Shown piece after piece: positions 32,554 to 40,186 of a stretch of 43,017 nucleotides of DNA. Each line of letters opens with the position of its first letter. The stretch's first letter is position 1. A program made the position numbers and the translations under genes. The stretch lies in contig JARLHP010000279.1 of the NCBI GenBank assembly GCA_031292195.1, positions 1 through 43,017 on the forward strand. The letters are read 5' to 3'. Under the pieces are notes generated by a model, which was not told the origin of the DNA, did not search any database, and saw nothing but the letters and a program-made list of their open reading frames with translations. Origin of the DNA: Syntrophobacteraceae bacterium (GTDB taxonomy: Bacteria > Desulfobacterota > Syntrophobacteria > Syntrophobacterales > Syntrophobacteraceae).

Positions 32554-34449
32554 TCAATGCGGCGTCACACTTTGGGAGGTATGCGAAGGTGCACTGGTCC
32601 CTGAACCGTTGGTGGCGGTCACCGTGAAAGTGCAGGGCTTGCGGGCCGGGAGCCCCTTTACGGTTATCGGGCTGGAGAGGCCGGAAGATTTCTGCCCCGA
32701 ACTTGCCGTGACCGTATAGGAGGTAATGTTACTGCCGCCGTTTGAGGCCGGGGCCTTGAAGCTGATCTCCGCCTGTCCGCTTCCGGCTTTGACGGCCTGG
32801 ATTTGGGGAGCGTCCGGAACCTTGCCCGGCGTTATGCTCTGGGACGCCTGCGAGGGGGGACCGGCGCCAACCGAGTTTGCCGCTGTTACTTCGAATGTAT
32901 AGGGCGTGCCGTTTTGCAATTCGGATACCCGAATGGGACTTCCCGCCCGCGCGGTCTTAATGCCGCCGGGATTGGCTGTGACGATGCATTGGGTTATCCG
33001 TTGGCCGCCGTCACTTGCCGGGAGCTTGAAGTTGACCAGCGCCTGAGAGTTGCCGGGGGTTACAACCACAATGGTGGGAGCCGCGGGTACGGAGGCCTGA
33101 GTCGATGACGGAAGGGCTGCGGGCGCGGCCGCGGGGGCTGCGGCCTGCGCTGCGGCCGCGGTCGATGAGCTTTCCGGCTCCGATGAACCGGCCATTGCCC
33201 CCGATGAACCGGTTTGCGCACCACCCGCCGTTTGCCCGGTTTGTCCGCTCTTGGAACTGGAGGTTGCCTTGGAGGGAGTGCTTGACTGGGGTGTGGAGGA
33301 ATCTCCGGTAGAAGTCGGATAACCCCCGTAGCCCGACGATGTGTTGCCGGTCGACCAGGTTGCGGTCGTTCCGCCTCCCAGGGAGGCCGAACTGGCGTTT
33401 AAGAGGGTTGAAATCTGGTGAGTCGCCCCGTCGGCCCACGTACTGGTTAAAACCATGACGTCCATGTTCGGATCGACCACTCCCTGGGCTGTGGTGGGGC
33501 CGAGCTTTAGAGTTATTAAGCCCGCTGAGGAAATGGCCACTGTGCCGTTTTGGGTGCTGGCCGTCCCGGAGGTGGATGCGGAGGTAAGTGAGCTCAGTGT
33601 ACACGTGCCGTTCTGGTTTATGAAAAGAAGGCCGCCTTGCCACCAGGGGGCGCCAGGACCCGAAGCGAGGCTGCTGAGCTCCCAAATGCCGACCAGGTTG
33701 GCGAGGGAATAGGTGGCGTTGGTTTGCCTGGTGAGAACTGTCAGGGTGGCATCCCGGGTGGAGGTGGCCGCGCCGCTGGTGCCCACCATGACCGTGGCTG
33801 TGGGGTTGACAACGGAAGCGAAAGTGGGGTCGGTGCAGGCCCCCGAAGCGCAGGTAACCACACCGTCTTGGGAAATCGCAAGAGTCCCGGACGTGCTTCC
33901 GGTTGTTCCATCGCTTTTTGTATACGTCCCCGTAAAGGTCCCATCGGAATTGATGGTCTGGCTGACTTGCTCCCAGGCAGAGGTCGGGCCGGAGGCCAGG
34001 GAACCGCCCTTCCATGTGCCGGCAAGATTGGCCAAAGTGGTCGAGGTGGACTGTTGCGTCAAGACTATGAGTTCGGATGAGGTATCCGCAAGTGTCGCGG
34101 TGCAGGTTATCGTGGAATCGGTGGAGTCGGTCATGCACAAAGAGGTGGAGAACTTACCGTTAAGGCTCATGGAAATGCCGTTGGAGTTAACCGAAAAAGA
34201 TCCGGAGGGAGTGTCGGAGGCGCCGTTGCTCTGTGTACCCGAACCGGTGAATGTTTGGTCCTGCGCCACGCTCAGTGTGCCTCGTTCCCACCAAGGGGCG
34301 CCTGGCCCGGAAAGCATACTGTTAAACTGCCAGGTTCCGGAAAAATCGAAGTTCTGCGCCCCGGCCGATATTGGACATTCGAATAAACAGATGACACAGA
34401 GGACGCTGAACAGCCTGAACGAATACTTTAATAGATTTGCTGTGCGCAT
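32554..34449 (-). CDS. Secreted protein with three internal repeats and two fibronectin-III domains
   Basis: The 631-residue protein has a signal peptide (MRTANLLKYSFRLFSVLCVI..., cut near SAGAQN) and no further membrane segment. Three repeats of about 95 residues follow: GTWQFNSMLSGPGAPWWERG, GTWKGGSLASGPTSAWEQV and GIWELSSLASGPGAPWWQGG, each continuing into a DGTFTG-like strand pattern rich in Ser and Thr. A Ser/Thr/Ala/Pro/Gln-rich linker (about residues 370-440) separates them from two fibronectin type III domains (TPYTFEVTAANSVGAGPPS and PCTFTVTATNGSGTSAPS). Start ATG 34449 is chosen for the signal peptide. I know no function; surface adhesion or exopolymer binding is a reasonable guess. 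The stop lies 40 bases from the converging ferredoxin terminator. Confidence 0.85.
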   Translation of the reverse strand: MRTANLLKYSFRLFSVLCVICLFECPISAGAQNFDFSGTWQFNSMLSGPGAPWWERGTLSVAQDQTFTGSGTQSNGASDTPSGSFSVNSNGISMSLNGKFSTSLCMTDSTDSTITCTATLADTSSELIVLTQQSTSTTLANLAGTWKGGSLASGPTSAWEQVSQTINSDGTFTGTYTKSDGTTGSTSGTLAISQDGVVTCASGACTDPTFASVVNPTATVMVGTSGAATSTRDATLTVLTRQTNATYSLANLVGIWELSSLASGPGAPWWQGGLLFINQNGTCTLSSLTSASTSGTASTQNGTVAISSAGLITLKLGPTTAQGVVDPNMDVMVLTSTWADGATHQISTLLNASSASLGGGTTATWSTGNTSSGYGGYPTSTGDSSTPQSSTPSKATSSSKSGQTGQTAGGAQTGSSGAMAGSSEPESSSTAAAAQAAAPAAAPAALPSSTQASVPAAPTIVVVTPGNSQALVNFKLPASDGGQRITQCIVTANPGGIKTARAGSPIRVSELQNGTPYTFEVTAANSVGAGPPSQASQSITPGKVPDAPQIQAVKAGSGQAEISFKAPASNGGSNITSYTVTASSGQKSSGLSSPITVKGLPARKPCTFTVTATNGSGTSAPSHTSQSVTPH

Positions 34450-34735
34450 TTGTGATCCATTCTCCGCAGAATCTTTCCCGGGGCCATATGAAGGAAAACG
34501 GTGACGATAAAAACGACACGAGAGAAAAACAATCGGGTTCGGATGTGTAAATATATCTAACTTATTAAAGTTTACAAGAGATTTTGTCAATGATCGGACT
34601 GCGGATTTTTTGTTTGACTCTCGGGAATATTAGTTCTTACAGGCCTATAGCTTATCCGGTATCTTACACTGGTTCTATCTTGGGAGGAGCGGGAAGTGGG
34701 AAAAATATGGTCCGCGACGTTTTTTATGTTTCGGG

Positions 34736-34810
34736 GTGCGTTTCACCCATCCCGCTTTCCCTCCGGAAGTGGTGAGCCGTAGGATGGGTGGAGCGCAAGC
34801 GCAACCCATC
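34736..34810 (+). repeat. MITE-like palindromic element, copy E (core only)
   Basis: The core arms GGGTGCGTTTCACCCATCC and GTAGGATGGGTGGAGCGCAA are present with a different loop. Neither terminal inverted repeat is recognisable. It lies in the gap between the secreted protein and the cytochrome. Confidence 0.7.
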
Positions 34811-34839
34811 AACTCAACCCGGAATGTAAATTTGTTTCA

Positions 34840-34900
34840 GGCGGGGTGGCACGGGCCGGCATTGCCCGTGCCACAGGCGAGAGGGTTTTTATGCTATTGT
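34840..34900 (-). repeat. 'AAACCCTCTTGCCT' dispersed repeat, inverted copy
   Basis: On the minus strand it reads AAAAACCCTCTCGCCTGTGG, then the palindrome GGCACGGGCAATGCCGGCCC, as in 10341-10424. As there, it lies within about 30 bases of a MITE-like core (34736-34810). Confidence 0.7.
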
Positions 34901-34911
34901 TGGAATCGGTT

Positions 34912-34956
34912 GCAGGTGAAAGCCCGCCTCACAGGATGAGGCGGGCTTTCACCTGC
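34912..34956. terminator. Strong terminator after the cytochrome gene
   Basis: The perfect 20-bp stem GCAGGTGAAAGCCCGCCTCA and its complement (34937-34956) enclose a 5-base loop. TTTAAAA follows on the plus side; on the minus side, after the cytochrome stop at 34989, only a short AT-rich run follows. Confidence 0.75.
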
Positions 34957-34988
34957 TTTAAAACCGTGCGTGTATCGACCGGCCAAGC

Positions 34989-35438
34989 CTACTTTGCGGC
35001 CGCGGGCTTATGGCATCCCGCGCATACGATGGGAGCCTTGGTCGTTGGATTCTTGGTCTTGGCCTTCTTGTGGCAGTTTATGCACAGATTATGGAATGCG
35101 AGCTTGAGGTTTAGCTTCTTCTTTTCGGGAGAGAGCGTGAATTCGCCCTTGGTGGTGGGCTCGTTGTGGCACTTGTCGCACGTTTCGACCGGGTCGCCTT
35201 CTTTCCATACGTTCTTGCCGTCCTTATAGACCATATGGCATTGATTGCAGGCGATCTTGTCTTCGGTAACGTGCTTTTTGTGGCTGAACGTCACCGGCGG
35301 CATCATGGTCTTTTGCCAAATGGAAGGTTTGATGGTGATCGTTTCGGGCGGTTGCTGCGCGGCGAATGCGAGCAGCGTTGCCGACAGAAAAACCGCGGCC
35401 GTTACGGCCAGACACGAAATTAACTTCCCCTTTTTCAT
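34989..35438 (-). CDS. Tetrahaem cytochrome c3-family protein
   Basis: The 149-residue precursor has a signal peptide (MKKGKLISCLAVTAAVFLSA..., cut near AFAAQQ) and four CxxCH haem sites: C64NQCH68, C87DKCH91, C119INCH123 and C139AGCH143. There are early histidines (FSHKKH) for bis-histidine ligation. This matches class III cytochrome c3, the periplasmic electron carrier linking hydrogenases or formate dehydrogenases to membrane complexes in sulfate reducers. The start ATG 35438 has AAGGAGGGG upstream; the frame extends further without a ribosome site. It is monocistronic, followed by a very stable terminator. Whether it is the type I partner of hydrogenase cannot be told. Confidence 0.96.
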   Translation of the reverse strand: MKKGKLISCLAVTAAVFLSATLLAFAAQQPPETITIKPSIWQKTMMPPVTFSHKKHVTEDKIACNQCHMVYKDGKNVWKEGDPVETCDKCHNEPTTKGEFTLSPEKKKLNLKLAFHNLCINCHKKAKTKNPTTKAPIVCAGCHKPAAAK

Positions 35439-35603
35439 CCCCGAACCCCTCCTTTTGCAAGCCATCCATAATGTGTAAACAAGCGAAAAAACACCGACAA
35501 TGCGAGTCGGCATTTTAGTTGTATTCCGTTTGTAACGCAAGTAATTTTGCCGCATCATAAAATGATTAAAGTTCCACTATTATCCAGCTGAAGGGAGGAG
35601 AGC

Positions 35604-36827
35604 ATGCAATTTCAGAAACTCTATTTCCAAAACCGGGACGGAAGACGGCTGGCCGCTCGCCTGGACCTGCCGCTAGACGAGAAACCGTGCGCTTTCGCGC
35701 TGTTTGCTCACTGTTTTACCTGCACCAAGAATTTCAATGCCGTGGTCAACATCGACCGGGCGCTGGCGTTGCACGGGATTGCTGTCCTGAGGTTCGATTT
35801 TACCGGCATAGGGGAAAGCGAAGGCGATTTTGCCGAAACGAATTTTTCGACCAACGTCGCGGACCTCGTTTCGGCCGCGGAGTTTCTGGCGCAGGCCTAT
35901 GAAGCGCCGCGGCTCCTGATTGGCCATTCTCTGGGGGGCGCGGCGGTCATTCAGGCGGCCCACAAGATCGATTCGGTCGAGGCGGTGGCCACCATTGCCG
36001 CTCCGGCCGAACTCGGAGGGTTGTTGAGCTTCATGGATGAAGCCTCGGTCGAAACACTGGAAAAAGTGGGCGAGACTTCAATCGGAGTGGGCGGAAAAGA
36101 GTTCAAAATTAAAAAGCAGTTTCTCGATTCCTTACGGCAGGAGAATATGAGTGAGGCGATACGAAAACTTCGCCGGCCGCTTTTGATCTTCCACTCTCCG
36201 GTAGACAAAGTCGTCTCGATCGATCAGGCCGCCAAAATCTTTATGGCCGCAAAACATCCCAAAAGTTTCATCTCCCTGGATACGGCCGATCACCTCCTTT
36301 CCCGGCGGGAGGATTCCCTCTACACCGGCCAGGTGCTTGCCGCCTGGGCGGCGAAATACCTGGATACATCGCAGAGAAAATTGGCCGAAATCCAACCGGG
36401 CGATAACCGCGTAACCACCTACACCGGCAAGACGGGTTTTCGGACAGAGATTATAGCCAATGGCCACAGATTGGTGGCCGACGAACCTGTGGCTGTGGGA
36501 GGGGCGAACTCCGGACCCACACCCTATGACCTTTTGGGAGCCGCTTTGGGCGCCTGTACCGGGATGACTCTCAGGATGTATGCCGACCACAAGAAATTGC
36601 CCCTGGACGGTGCGGTGGTAAGAGTGAAGCACAGCAAAATTCACGGCGAGGACTGTCAGGATTGTGAAGACCCGAAGAGCAGAATAGATTATATTGAGAG
36701 GGAAATCGAGTTGCACGGCGACCTTGACCGCCCCACTCGGGAGAGGATGCTGGAAATCGCGGGCCGGTGTCCAGTGCACAGGACGCTCGAATCGCGGAGC
36801 ACGATTGTGACAAAGCTTAAAGAATAA
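35604..36827 (+). CDS. Alpha/beta hydrolase fused to an OsmC-type domain
   Basis: Residues 1-255 are an alpha/beta hydrolase: LFAHCFTCTKNFNAVVN supplies the oxyanion region, LLIGHSLGGAAVIQAAH the serine nucleophile, LLIFHSPVDKVVSIDQA the acid, and TADHLL the histidine. Residues 270-407 are an OsmC/Ohr-like domain with the two redox cysteines in LGAALGACTGMTLRMYA and IAGRCPVHRTLE, which reduce organic hydroperoxides. The fusion is a known bifunctional family; one half probably hydrolyses an ester or thioester and the other detoxifies peroxide or uses thiol chemistry. GGGAGGAG precedes ATG 35604. It is divergent from the cytochrome gene. All catalytic residues appear intact. Confidence 0.94.
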   Translation: MQFQKLYFQNRDGRRLAARLDLPLDEKPCAFALFAHCFTCTKNFNAVVNIDRALALHGIAVLRFDFTGIGESEGDFAETNFSTNVADLVSAAEFLAQAYEAPRLLIGHSLGGAAVIQAAHKIDSVEAVATIAAPAELGGLLSFMDEASVETLEKVGETSIGVGGKEFKIKKQFLDSLRQENMSEAIRKLRRPLLIFHSPVDKVVSIDQAAKIFMAAKHPKSFISLDTADHLLSRREDSLYTGQVLAAWAAKYLDTSQRKLAEIQPGDNRVTTYTGKTGFRTEIIANGHRLVADEPVAVGGANSGPTPYDLLGAALGACTGMTLRMYADHKKLPLDGAVVRVKHSKIHGEDCQDCEDPKSRIDYIEREIELHGDLDRPTRERMLEIAGRCPVHRTLESRSTIVTKLKE

Positions 36828-36920
36828 TGCTCCGTTTGCCGAACCAATTGGTAATCCTCCCTTTCGGCCCGCGCTCTCGGGGGGGGAGTTTGTACAATAA
36901 CTAGCATCAAGGAGAACCTT

Positions 36921-37451
36921 ATGAAAATACCGCTGGATATCAGTGCGCGTGACGTGTTCGTCAACGGGGAAACGGAAGAACTCATTCGGGACAAAGCTTC
37001 CAAGCTCGATAGAATCTACGATCAGATCATCGGTTGCCGGGTCAAGATAGACAAGCCGCACCGCAGCCAGCGAAGCGGGATGACGTATAACGTCAGTGTG
37101 GACATTACCGTGCCGGGCGGAGAGTTGATAGTCAAAAGGGAATCCGACCAGGATCTGCGTGCCGCCGTGGTGAGTTCTTTTGAAACCGCGCAGCGGCGGC
37201 TGAAAAATTACGCGGAACGACAGAGAGGAGAGGTGAAAACCCATTTTGAAAAGCCGATGGCGAGGGTGGTCAGGATCTTCACTGAGGACGGTTATGGTTT
37301 CCTCGCCACTCCTGAGGGACGTGAAGTCTATTTCCACGAAAATGCCGTTCTGGGCGGCAAATTCGAAGCTCTCAATATCGGCACCCCGGTGACCTTCATC
37401 GAGGAACAGGGCGATGAGGGCGCCCAGGCCGTTTCCGTGGCGCCGGCATGA
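36921..37451 (+). CDS. Ribosome hibernation factor-like S30AE domain fused to a cold-shock domain
   Basis: Residues 1-100 match the HPF/RaiA (S30AE) fold that binds the 30S subunit and stalls ribosomes under stress: LDISARDVFVNGETEELIRD, YNVSVDITVPGGELIVKRE, and AVVSSFETAQRRLKNYAERQ. Residues 108-176 are a CspA-type cold-shock domain (ARVVRIFTEDGYGFLATPEG, VYFHENAVLGGKFEALNIGT), with aromatic residues of the RNA-binding face kept in the first motif (GYGFL) and the second (VYFHE). Length is 176 residues. AAGGAG precedes ATG 36921. It lies between the hydrolase-OsmC gene and the CNNM gene on the same strand and is probably stress-related. Confidence 0.93.
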   Translation: MKIPLDISARDVFVNGETEELIRDKASKLDRIYDQIIGCRVKIDKPHRSQRSGMTYNVSVDITVPGGELIVKRESDQDLRAAVVSSFETAQRRLKNYAERQRGEVKTHFEKPMARVVRIFTEDGYGFLATPEGREVYFHENAVLGGKFEALNIGTPVTFIEEQGDEGAQAVSVAPA

Positions 37452-37543
37452 ACGCCGGGGGAGGACTCGATTTCGGCCTGAGGCTATTGACTTCTGGTTA
37501 GCTCACGTGATATCGGCGTCCTCCCGCCGATGGGGAATGGCAG

Positions 37544-38857
37544 ATGCTCTGGGTAACTATCTACCTCATAATCCTCCTGTTCCTCATCCTGGTGAACGGC
37601 TTTCTGGCCATGTCCGAACTGGCCGTGATGTCTTCCAATAAGACACGTTTGCTGAGGCGGGCGCAGGAGGATAATTCGAACGCGGCCGCGGCCCTCGAAC
37701 TGGCGCGAAACCCGCATCGCTTCCTGGCCACGGTTCAGATCGGCATTACGCTGGTGGGAGTTTTGAGCGGTGCTTTCGGAGGCGCAAGGCTTGCCGGAAG
37801 CCTCGCCCAAAGGCTCTCTTCGCTGCCCTACATCGGCGCTTATAGCCAGTCCGTGGCCATGGCGCTGGTGGTGGGCGCCATCACCTACCTGTCGCTTCTG
37901 GCCGAGTTGATTCCCAAAAGAATCGCCGTGTCGGCTCCGGAAAGCATCGCTTCGGCCATCGCCAGGCCCATGGCCAGACTCTCCACACTGGCCTCCCCCC
38001 TCATCCAGGTGCTCAGTGTTTCAACCGACTATGCCCTCAAGCTGATGGGGTTCGGTCAAGCCAAGCAGGCGCCGGTAACCGAGGAGGAAATCCGCATACT
38101 CATGGATCAGGCCACGGCTGCCGGAGTTTTGGAAGAAGCCGAGCACGACATGGTGGAAAGGGTCTTCCGGCTGGGAGATCGCCCCGTGGGAGCCATGATG
38201 ACGCCGCGAAAAGAAGTCGTGTGGCTGGAGGTCAGCGAGTCGCCGGAGAAAACGAGAAGAAAAATTGCCAGGTATCCTCACTCCCGGTTTCCCGTGGGGC
38301 AAAAAGGGGGCAATATCCAGGGAGTGGTCCATGTGCGCGACCTCGCCGTGCGCTGTCTGGCCGGAAAGTCTTTCGACCTCAGGGCCTCCATGCAAAAACC
38401 GATTTTTGTCCACGAGGGCGCCAATGCTGTGAAAGTGCTGGAGACTTTCAGGCAATCCGGTTTGCAGTTGGCCGTGGTGGTCGACGAATACGGCACGGTC
38501 GAGGGGATCGTTACCCTTACCGATATCCTGGAAGCCGTGGTGGGCGATATTGCATCGGCCGAATCGCCCGAAGAACCGCAAATCGTGCCCAGGGAGGATG
38601 ACTCCTGGCTGGTGGAAGGCATGCTCCCGGTTGATGAATTGGTCGCTTTTCTGCATATCCACAAACTGCCGGGCGTCCACGCCGGCCTTTTTCGCACTGT
38701 TGGCGGATTCGTCATGACTCACCTGAGAAGAGTCCCTTCCGTGGGTGACTCCTTCCAGTGTTGCGGCTACGAATTTGAAGTGGTCGAAATGGCGGGGCGA
38801 AGGGTCCGCAAAGTCCTGGTAAAAAAACTCACAGAACCGCAACCGGACGGGGAGTGA
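37544..38857 (+). CDS. CNNM/CBS-domain membrane protein (CorC/HlyC family)
   Basis: The 437-residue protein has the standard layout: a CNNM (DUF21) membrane region of three or four helices (VTIYLIILLFLILVNGFLAM, VGVLSGAFGGARLAGS, SVAMALVVGAITYLSLLAEL), then a cytoplasmic CBS pair (VGAMMTPRKEVVWLEV and LAVVVDEYGTVEGIVTLTDI), then the C-terminal CorC_HlyC domain (DDSWLVEGMLPVDELVAFLH). Family members are implicated in magnesium or cobalt efflux, and some are annotated as hemolysins without proof. The start ATG 37544 has GGGGA upstream. It follows the HPF/cold-shock gene after 92 bases. No catalytic role is implied. Confidence 0.95.
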   Translation: MLWVTIYLIILLFLILVNGFLAMSELAVMSSNKTRLLRRAQEDNSNAAAALELARNPHRFLATVQIGITLVGVLSGAFGGARLAGSLAQRLSSLPYIGAYSQSVAMALVVGAITYLSLLAELIPKRIAVSAPESIASAIARPMARLSTLASPLIQVLSVSTDYALKLMGFGQAKQAPVTEEEIRILMDQATAAGVLEEAEHDMVERVFRLGDRPVGAMMTPRKEVVWLEVSESPEKTRRKIARYPHSRFPVGQKGGNIQGVVHVRDLAVRCLAGKSFDLRASMQKPIFVHEGANAVKVLETFRQSGLQLAVVVDEYGTVEGIVTLTDILEAVVGDIASAESPEEPQIVPREDDSWLVEGMLPVDELVAFLHIHKLPGVHAGLFRTVGGFVMTHLRRVPSVGDSFQCCGYEFEVVEMAGRRVRKVLVKKLTEPQPDGE

Positions 38858-38947
38858 AACACCTGAAAATGTCTGCCCGTTCGTGAGAGCTTGTTCCTGA
38901 TCGGGTTCCGGAGCGGTTTTCCATTCGTTTCATACGGAGTTGCATAG

Positions 38948-40186
38948 ATGCTCGAGCTTTACAATACGATGACCCGCCGGAAGGAACTCTTTCGGCCGAT
39001 CGGCAGTCCGGTCAGGATGTTTACTTGTGGACCTTCCATCTATAGCGCCCCCCATGTCGGAAATTACCGAACCTTTATCTGGGAGGATGTGCTCCAAAGG
39101 TACCTCGAGTACCTCGGACACGATGTCCGGCGGGTGATCAACCTGACCGATATCGAAGACAAGGCCATAGAAGAAGCGCTCGGGCGAGGCATGCCGGTAG
39201 GTGAGTTGACCGGGGGCAACGCCGAGCGCTTTGTGGCTGAAGCCGGGCGGCTGCGGATAAAATTGCCCGAAAGGATACCGCGCGCCTCCACAAGCGTCGA
39301 GCAGGCCGTTCACCTCATTGGCCAACTGCTCGATAAGGGCTATGCCTACCGGCATGAGGGCGATATTTTCTTCGACCCCCTCAAATTCGAGGGTTTCGGA
39401 AAACTGTTTCGACTGGACATGAGCAAGTGGCCAAAGACCAAAAAGCGCTTCAAGCAGGATACCTACAATGGACGCAGGTGGAATCTTGGCGATTTCATTC
39501 TCTGGCACTCATGCGGGGATGACGACTCCGTTTGCTGGAATACCGAAATAGGCCGGGGAAGGCCTTCCTGGAACATCCAGGACCCGGCGATGATATCCGA
39601 AAGCCTGGGCTACTCGCTGGATATATTTTGCGGCGGCATAGACAACATCTACAGGCATCACGATTACAATATCGCCGTCATGGAGTCGGTATCGGGCCTG
39701 GAGCTTGCCCGCTACTGGATACACGGCGAACACGTGCTGGTCGGCGGAAAGAAGATGTCCAAAAGTATCGGTAATATAGTCTATCCGGGGGATATGGTGG
39801 ACGGTGGGTTTTCCTGGGAGCAAATCCGCTTTTACCTTCTGTCCAGGCAGCACCGCAAAAGGCTGAATCTCGATATGGATAAAGCCGCGGAGCAGGGGGC
39901 AAGACTTACCGACCTGAGACAAATGGTAAGCGAGCTGGTGAGCGGGCCCCGCCCTGGAGAAACAGCCCGGAAGGAGACGGTGGAAAGTTTCATCGACTCC
40001 CTCACGGTTTCCTTCGAGGAAGCTATGAATAACGACCTGGATACGCCCTCCGCGGTCGCCGGCCTCTCTCGGGCCCTCGCAGAGCTGCTGGGTATCCATA
40101 AAGCCGGCGGCATAGGCCGGGAACATACGCGTATGATCGAGGAGCGGCTGCGAAAGGTGGACTCGGTGCTTCAGTTTCTTTTTTAG
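38948..40186 (+). CDS. Cysteinyl-tRNA synthetase-like protein with altered zinc site
   Basis: The 412-residue class I synthetase-fold protein has the HIGH-type motif APHVGNYRTF (H36), KMSKS at 269-273, and the CysRS block RRVINLTDIEDKAI. Of the four zinc ligands of E. coli CysRS (C28, C209, H234, E238), two are kept (C27 and H237) and two replaced: D212 in GRPSWNIQDPAM and N241 in HHDYN. It is about 50 residues shorter than CysRS (about 461) at the C-terminus, where the anticodon-binding domain lies. Mycothiol ligase MshC, a CysRS paralogue, is also about 411 residues. I infer a paralogue that activates an amino acid for a non-tRNA acceptor, not the housekeeping enzyme, but tRNA charging remains possible. 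The start ATG 38948 has GGAGTT upstream. Confidence 0.88.
   Translation: MLELYNTMTRRKELFRPIGSPVRMFTCGPSIYSAPHVGNYRTFIWEDVLQRYLEYLGHDVRRVINLTDIEDKAIEEALGRGMPVGELTGGNAERFVAEAGRLRIKLPERIPRASTSVEQAVHLIGQLLDKGYAYRHEGDIFFDPLKFEGFGKLFRLDMSKWPKTKKRFKQDTYNGRRWNLGDFILWHSCGDDDSVCWNTEIGRGRPSWNIQDPAMISESLGYSLDIFCGGIDNIYRHHDYNIAVMESVSGLELARYWIHGEHVLVGGKKMSKSIGNIVYPGDMVDGGFSWEQIRFYLLSRQHRKRLNLDMDKAAEQGARLTDLRQMVSELVSGPRPGETARKETVESFIDSLTVSFEEAMNNDLDTPSAVAGLSRALAELLGIHKAGGIGREHTRMIEERLRKVDSVLQFLF

Noticed and set aside
33011..34138. Alternative long frame within the secreted protein
   Set aside because: His/Arg-rich shadow of the repeat gene in another register; no signal peptide.
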